NCBI GenBank assembly: GCA_930367205.1
Contig: OV884009.1
Location: 83,907,189 to 83,971,188, forward strand
DNA from: Acanthosoma haemorrhoidale
Taxonomy: Eukaryota > Arthropoda > Insecta > Hemiptera > Acanthosomatidae
Direction of reading: 5' to 3'
Length of the DNA: 64,000 bases
The position numbers and the translations under genes were made by a program. The notes under the pieces were generated by a model. The model was given only the letters and a program-made list of their open reading frames with translations. It was not told the origin of the DNA and searched no databases. Positions 58,384 to 64,000 of this stretch are shown piece after piece (positions within the stretch are counted from its first letter, which is position 1; the number at the start of each line of letters is the position of its first letter).

Positions 58384-58601
58384 AGTTATAGTGCACCCGT
58401 GCTAACATTCTAAGAACTATGAATCACCCCTTTGCTGACTCTTATTTAAACCCCGTGAGAATCAGAGAAGGAGGTCAGTCTATTGTATCTCATTAGCCCG
58501 TCACTATGCTAGATTAGATCTGTATATTACCATGTCATTTATGTTTGTTATTCAAAATAAATCTTTTTAAAAAGTCTTGTGTGCTTTGAAGATATTTAAC
58601 T
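58384..58601 (+). repeat. errantivirus 3' LTR
   Basis: 218 bp, base-for-base identical to 51721-51938. It is followed by ATATATATAT, matching the ATATAT that precedes the 5' LTR. Confidence 0.97.
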
Positions 58602-59569
58602 ATATATATATGCTAATTTATATTAATAATTTGTTTTAACATTAATATAAATGTTATTTTTTAAAAAGTATAATGTTTCTTCAAATGGTTTTCCAATTAT
58701 GTTGTAACCATCACCACAAAAGCCTAGCATACGAGAAGTGGCAATAGACACAACAGCAAACACCTTGGAATCGCAAATACCATCTAGGATAAAATGGAAA
58801 CTCTAAAATTAAGTTCCTGCTGTGAGAAATATCTAGATCTGAACGTGGGATGGGGAATAAACCACTTTTTTCGTAGGTTTATAATGAATGCTAGCTAAAA
58901 GTGTGTACCGTTTTGTTTCGACATAAAAAAAAAGAAGGTCAATTAGCCAAAGCAGAGCAGAGAGAAACGCCTCAACCAATATGGACTGGGGGCACTTAAT
59001 ATATATATGCTCGCACTATGACTCGCTCTAGGAATAGTGCACCTTTTTAGTCAGCTTTTTGGACACTAGCTCTCGGGTGACATTAGTGATTCATTTAGCT
59101 CAACGGATTTGAGGGATCCGTTTCTTCCATTTCGTTCCATGATAGGAACGGGTATTATATTCGTCCCGTACCTTTTTCGTTCCAAGCAACCTTAACATGT
59201 TGTTACACTTTGCTGTTAACTGACAAGATTTATCTCAATTAAGGGTTTCCATGATCATACTAATTGCTCCCTCTCCATGGGTTTCTCTTTTATTAAATTA
59301 TTTTTATTAGCATACAAATTTAATATCAGTTTCTCAAACACACCCCACATATTGGCACTGCACATGAGAATTCAATACAGCAGTTTTATTTAAATGTAAA
59401 AAAAAATAATCTGATCTCACATGTTTTAAAATTATAGTCCATTAAGCTACCAACATATTGAATATTTTAATACGCTCGTCGAGATCTTTAATTTGACGCC
59501 TTACCCTATATATAAATAATTAACTTAACGGTACTTATTGTTTTTTATAGGACTGCTTTTATTTTCAGA
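58602..59569. other. stretch between the provirus and the jockey-like insertion
   Basis: AT-rich with a less AT-rich patch at about 58980-59200. If the 51.1 kb exon belongs to a gene whose upstream exons lie to the right, this is intron. I could not identify an exon here. Confidence 0.4.
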
Positions 59570-60236
59570 ATCATCGGTGGTAGCCAATCTGGACATACTG
59601 AATAGAGCTGTGGGAGACAGCAAAAAAGTCGAACATCAAGCGCATCCAATCCTTTCAATCAAAAGTCCTGAGAACAATAGTAAATGCCCCTTATTACGCC
59701 AGCAACAAAAACCTTCACAATGATCTGAATATACCCTATATTCTTGAACTCATCCCTTCCAAGTTCATAAAATTCCATAGTAACCTATCCAATCACCCCA
59801 ATTCCCTAGAACAGTCATTGCACTGCACCACTCACCCCTATAATCCTCCTCAGAGACTAAAATGGCAGTGGCCTCGTGACCTGCTAAAACTAAGTGATAG
59901 TGGGAGTCCTGGCAATGGCTAGTTTCTCTAATCATGTCCTGAGCGTCTGTGGCTCTCGCGCTCTTGGTTAGCCTCCGCTGGCTCTAATCCAGTGACGCGG
60001 CTGACGTAGGAGCGTGGGGGACTCCCCAAGACTCCGCTTCCTCCTTCGCATGCGAGGGAGGTGACAACCTTGTGGACTTGAGGGGCCTCTGGGCTGTTTG
60101 TAAATATTGTATGAATGAGCGAGTGAATGATGAATTGTAAATATGGTATGAATGATAACATTTATCTCAATTACTTATTGCCTAATAAAAGGCAGATTGT
60201 AATTTTATCTTTTTAAAAAAAAAGTATCATCGGTGG
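59570..60236 (+). mobile_element. 5'-truncated jockey-like insertion with target duplication
   Basis: 'atcatcggtgg' occurs at 59570-59580 and again at 60226-60236, just after a run of nine A. This is an 11-bp target duplication flanking an element of about 645 bp. The interior codes for the C-terminus of a jockey-type ORF2 and then has a GC-rich 3' UTR and an AATAAA-like site near 60184. This is classic 5' truncation by target-primed reverse transcription. Confidence 0.88.
59595..59895 (+). pseudogene. jockey-like ORF2 C-terminus
   Basis: The plus strand reads 'KKSNIKRIQSFQSKVLRTIV' followed by 'NAPYYASNKNLHNDLNIPYI' and 'KFIKFHSNLSNHPN', ending in a stop near 59910. This is the conserved C-terminal region of jockey-clade ORF2 ('...LQ.FQNKVLRIIVNAPW...NLHNDLNIP'). 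Everything upstream of it in the element is missing. Confidence 0.8.
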
Positions 60237-61709
60237 ATGGAATGAAACAACCTCGCAAAGTAATATGCCTCTAAATAAATCACCGGCCCAGTTAAAGTTA
60301 TGAACTTGACTTTAAAGGCAGTTTTAATCACTACGCATAGTTACAGTTCAGATAAAAAAGCTTACCTCTTATTAATCAAGGTAATGGCTTTTATGATTTG
60401 ATCCCCTACTTAATATGATCGCAATTTTTTATAAATTATTAGATGATTAATTAATTAAGACACTGGTTTTATTTTTATCACCGTCATTGTATTAAATGAA
60501 ACTGACTTGGAGAATATTATCTCTGCGTGTATAACACGGTTGAGTGCGAAAACCAATTTAATAACTGTGTAATTACAGTTCAAAAATAAAAAAATCTCTT
60601 TATGACAGAATAATATCTTTATAACTAATTAGTTAATTTAACCCTTAATTATGTTTTATCGAGTTTCAAATATTTTTCATGTCAACGGGTAATCAAATGG
60701 TGTTTCCATATAAACTTATATGTGTATAATTAACAAGACAGACATTTTGGAATACAATCAAGGTAACCCTAAAAACATATTGAAATAGGCTGTAACAGCA
60801 TTTAATAATTTATATATATTTTTAATATGACTTCATTGACTTTCAAGTATCTTTGAAATTATGTTTGCGTTACTGAATCGCAAATGCTAATGGAAAATGA
60901 ATACTTTGAATCTTGATTAGTTTCATAGCGGTTAGTTAGTAGCATTTTTCCATGCTTCCTGTTATTTTATTTTCACCAAGAAATAATTACCATATTTTGG
61001 GGTGTTGTGTGCTATACTGTTAAAATTTGAGATCTATTGACCTATCAGGTTTTTTTGTAGTTTTTTAGAAACTCACAATTTTTTTAGATAAAGTTTTTAA
61101 CTTTTTATTTAGAAATTAGTGTTTTTTAATATTTATAAAGTTTGAGCTAATAAGCGCTTCTATAGGCTAATTTCAAAACTAAAAGTACAAGTTTTCATAG
61201 CCAAAAACAGATTCGTTACCAATTCATTTTTATTAAAGGTTCATATACACACTGATGTTTAGGCGCAAATAAATAACTTTCAATTTTATAAAAGGTTTAT
61301 ATTTACGGCGTACAAAACAATTTACAAAAATTACAGTAATAATATTAACAGTATATACAAAATTATAATATATACATTGCCATGGATGAGTGTTATGAAA
61401 AGGTCTTCCTGAATAAAAATAACACAGGAGGTTCAATGACAATGGAAACCGAGAGCTAACGCCGATGTCTAAGAAAGTCCATAGTTAGTCAAGTTTGAGT
61501 AATACTCTTTAACAGACAAACGCCGTTTTCATCTCCTGTCATCGCACTCGCTAGATCCACCAGCTTGGTGCGTCGTTCTCGTTTTTAGCTGAAATCAAAA
61601 GTCCATCTGATCAAGATGTTGCGAACTCTGATGGCTGGACAGGGTTTTTTTCTTTGTACTCGAGTGTTGCACACTAAAGTCTTTTTTTTTGGTCATAATC
61701 TGTACTCCT
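60237..61709 (-). other. 3' flank and probable 3' UTR of the large minus-strand gene
   Basis: The part nearest the stop codon at 61710 is probably 3' UTR. A minus-strand AATAAA at about 61228-61233 would give a UTR of about 480 nt. The remainder, down to 60237, is AT-rich with no recognisable gene. Confidence 0.4.
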
Positions 61710-64000
61710 CTATGAAACAAACCTAACAAATTGTCCATCAACAAAGGTGTAATCATTGTCGACTTCATTCTCCTTAAGTGAATCCATTCCATCTACAGAA
61801 ATACTTGATCTAGCAACGGGTGGCAGCTGTTGGTACATTTCTGATATTTCAGCTGATATCGGCATTTGAAATTTTTCTTTGTTTAGGTCCTCATCGGAAG
61901 AAATCGTAGGCTGCTCATTTTTCATGTTTTCCTCGTTCGGTTCAAACTCTCTTAATGATCTCAAAAATGTTTTGTCGGTTTTAACCTCATTTGTATTACC
62001 AATATTGTATTGTTCATTTTGGGATGTGTAGTTTACATCTGGTAAATACAAATTAGATGTTTCTGGAGGTATTTGATTCTCTGGTACGTAATTCCAATCA
62101 TCGTAAAACATATTTAACATTAAATTAGTTTCATTTGAACCGCTGTACAGAGTTTGATTTCCACAATTATAAACAGCGTATGGTCTGGCAAACAGAATAA
62201 TTAACGGGTTGTAAGGGGCCATATTATTGGCGAATGCGATCAAATTGAGTTGGGGATGTACCTCCTTTTTTCCAGTTGTTGGGTTGTTAAAATCACAGTC
62301 TGAATAATCACCGGGTGTTGTATATTCCTCCCTCTTTTTTATTACAATCTGTTTACTAGGAGACTGCTTAACATTGTTAATTTCATTTTTAATTATGTCA
62401 CTCAAATTCCTACCATTCACGACATTACTTTCTAATGCGCTTAGCGGTTCATCAATGTCTAGCTTTGATGAGATAGCTGTGCTTTCTTCGCGTTCATGAC
62501 TCCCTTCGCTTTTAATGTATGCGTTTATGTAATTATTTTCTCTAAGCTCTCCAAGTTGAAACTGGTTTGGGATATTGGCCATCATATTTCTATTAATGAT
62601 CCGGTTTCCATTGTCCAAATAATCTTTATCTTGAGGTTTCACCTGGGAATCCAAAATGTCTAAAACTTTAGGAATTTGTTTTTTTTTAGCTGATTTCCGT
62701 GACAGAATCGGTTCAGATTTGTTTTCAGCTCTCTTTAATATATGGGCAATAGAATTTGTTTCATTCAGGAAAGTATCCTTATTTGGATTTTCATGATCGT
62801 GGAAGACGTTATACACATTTATGTTCGCATTTTCTAGAGATTCAGATTTACGTTCGCCGGACGGAAGTAAATTTTCAGATGTTTCGTTTACATTAGACTT
62901 ATCCTTGTAATTATTATTATAGTTTTGGTACGGAACATCACCGGAATTATTAGGGTTTATATTGCCCAATAGATAGTTGTGAATTAAGTCGAAGCTTTTG
63001 CTATTCATTCGATAATTTTGCTTAGTTTCATTTTTTTCATTTTCCAGTCCGAATTGATTGCTTGACGAGTTCTTTACTTCATTTACCAATAATATCCTTT
63101 GCCCTCTGTGATTGGATATAGGTGAATCTTCTGCCAACCCTTCCTGCCGAACGTTATCAGAAGGCATTTGGCCGTCCAATGTAGAACTCAGTATTTGCAG
63201 GAGGGGTTTTTTAGCTTCTACAAGCTGAAGTATGTTAAGACCAGTTTGTTGAAATTTATCATAGGGAGGGCCACCGTCAGGATTTTCCTTTTTAGCAACT
63301 TCATTGGCTTCGTGAGTTGTTTTTGTAGGATTGATCGTGTTTTGGTTGGTATTGGTTCCTAGAGTATAATTTTCATTGCTGTACAAATCGTAAATATTAT
63401 AATTAGGTAACATGTCATCTAGAAATTGCTTGCCATAACGTAATTTTGAATTAGAACTTTGCTGATGATGCTCTGACACTATCTGCCTTTGAGTCATTAT
63501 GTCAGGATTTCTTTGGTCAAGATTAGAACTATCATTATCCGTCCAATCACGATCCTTAACTAATTCTGACGAGTTATGAAAGTCATTTTTCTCCGATTTA
63601 ATTGATTTCACATTATCAAGTCCAGTGTGATTTGAACTCAACGAATTTTTCAATGATTCATTAAACAGCAAGTTAGCATCGCTTATATTTCCATCAAAGA
63701 TTCCAGCTGAGTCAAGTTTATCCTTAGAATTAGACGCCTTAATGTCAAATGAGTCGTCCGCCGAATGAAATCTATTTATGTCATTAAATAATTCTGGATC
63801 GGTACTTTGAAGTGATGTTTTTAAAGCTGTGTTTCGTTTAGAAGTTTCATCATTCTTCTCCATACTTACACTATAGTTATCGTCACTTAAATCTTTAAGA
63901 ATGGTGTCGATATCCTCATTTGAATATATCTCAGTTACATTTTGATCAACGATTTTAGCTGAGCCATGTTTTTCTTCAAAATGAGATGCATTAGCATTAA
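61710..64000 (-). CDS. large unrecognised protein, 3' part (partial at window edge)
   Basis: One uninterrupted minus-strand frame runs from the window edge to TAG at 61712-61710, at least 763 codons. There is an internal ATG at 63863, but the frame continues upstream without a stop, so the true start is outside the window. The protein is hydrophilic and rich in Asn, Ser, Asp, Glu and Lys, with many N-X-S/T sites. No membrane segment or repeat array is seen. A less disordered island, about residues 510-600 counted from that internal ATG, has two Cys, aromatics and a hydrophobic strand ('LIAFANNMAPYNPLIILFAR', then 'YAVYNCGNQTLY'). The composition suggests a secreted or extracellular-matrix protein, but that is inference. 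No family is recognised. A single exon of more than 2.2 kb is unusual beside the short-exon genes to the left. Confidence 0.8.
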   Translation of the reverse strand, partial: NANASHFEEKHGSAKIVDQNVTEIYSNEDIDTILKDLSDDNYSVSMEKNDETSKRNTALKTSLQSTDPELFNDINRFHSADDSFDIKASNSKDKLDSAGIFDGNISDANLLFNESLKNSLSSNHTGLDNVKSIKSEKNDFHNSSELVKDRDWTDNDSSNLDQRNPDIMTQRQIVSEHHQQSSNSKLRYGKQFLDDMLPNYNIYDLYSNENYTLGTNTNQNTINPTKTTHEANEVAKKENPDGGPPYDKFQQTGLNILQLVEAKKPLLQILSSTLDGQMPSDNVRQEGLAEDSPISNHRGQRILLVNEVKNSSSNQFGLENEKNETKQNYRMNSKSFDLIHNYLLGNINPNNSGDVPYQNYNNNYKDKSNVNETSENLLPSGERKSESLENANINVYNVFHDHENPNKDTFLNETNSIAHILKRAENKSEPILSRKSAKKKQIPKVLDILDSQVKPQDKDYLDNGNRIINRNMMANIPNQFQLGELRENNYINAYIKSEGSHEREESTAISSKLDIDEPLSALESNVVNGRNLSDIIKNEINNVKQSPSKQIVIKKREEYTTPGDYSDCDFNNPTTGKKEVHPQLNLIAFANNMAPYNPLIILFARPYAVYNCGNQTLYSGSNETNLMLNMFYDDWNYVPENQIPPETSNLYLPDVNYTSQNEQYNIGNTNEVKTDKTFLRSLREFEPNEENMKNEQPTISSDEDLNKEKFQMPISAEISEMYQQLPPVARSSISVDGMDSLKENEVDNDYTFVDGQFVRFVS

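Larger units (their letters stand above)
51721..58601 (+). mobile_element. complete errantivirus (gypsy-type endogenous retrovirus of insects)
   Basis: A 6,881-bp provirus has identical 218-bp LTRs, a tRNA-Lys-type primer site, gag, pol and env. LTR termini AGTTAT...AACT and insertion into an ATATAT tract (ATAT on both sides, consistent with a 4-bp duplication) fit errantiviruses, as does an env related to baculovirus F proteins. Gag and env frames are intact. Pol has a frame break in RT and a substituted integrase catalytic residue. Zero LTR differences mean the insertion is very young. It is antisense to the surrounding host gene. Confidence 0.96.

Noticed and set aside
61710..64000. large ORF as part of a retroelement or virus
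   Set aside because: Checked for RT, integrase, protease, capsid and polymerase motifs and none is present; composition and glycosylation sites suggest a host protein instead.

Overview
The window is AT-rich animal DNA with spliced genes, long introns and many decayed transposons. Two genes could be rebuilt exon by exon, and both have insect-type sequences: a NIPSNAP homologue and a Methuselah-like class B GPCR. Together with an env-bearing errantivirus and the mix of Tc1, mariner, Tigger, piggyBac, jockey-like, Penelope-like and gypsy remnants, they point to an insect, possibly a hemipteroid. That last step is inference. No bacterial operons, CRISPR arrays or convincing rRNA or tRNA genes were seen.

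Layout. 1-4.1 kb: no gene. 4.1-4.9 kb: a rearranged Tc1 element. 6.1-17.6 kb: a five-exon NIPSNAP gene on the minus strand (279 aa, every junction GT-AG and in phase); its 6.9 kb intron 2 holds a decayed multicopy gene and a gypsy pol fragment. 18.2-21.3 kb: a GC-richer nest of repeats (jockey-like RT, an LTR-like TATA-containing family called here 'family A', a zinc-finger remnant). 23.1-24.9 kb: a Tigger element preceded by tandem repeats. 26.0-36.8 kb: a six-exon Methuselah-like GPCR on the minus strand (462 aa), with piggyBac, gypsy integrase and non-LTR RT debris in its introns. 37-48 kb: gypsy gag, APE-type non-LTR, family A, jockey-like ORF1, a 1.1 kb fold-back element and a deleted mariner. 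48.2-50.75 kb: a Penelope-like element with inverted flanking repeats, interrupted by a candidate solo LTR and a 35-bp minisatellite. 51.15-51.63 kb: a 3' exon of an unrecognised minus-strand gene. 51.72-58.60 kb: a complete errantivirus provirus. 59.6-60.2 kb: a 5'-truncated jockey-like insertion with target duplication. 61.7-64.0 kb: the 3' part of a large unrecognised minus-strand gene that runs off the window.

The most notable feature is the errantivirus. It has 218-bp LTRs with no difference between them, a tRNA-Lys-type primer site, gag, pol and an intact env with a furin site and fusion peptide. Gag and pol are linked by a -1 frameshift signal of the type used by HIV-1, with a stem-loop 6 nt downstream. 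The env ATG lies directly after a strong splice acceptor. Pol is broken: the frame changes inside a 10-A run in reverse transcriptase, and the third catalytic residue of integrase (D,D-35-E) reads Asn. Identical LTRs beside a defective pol suggest very recent movement helped in trans, unless the defects are assembly errors. The provirus sits in an intron, antisense to the host gene and 92 bp upstream of a host splice acceptor.
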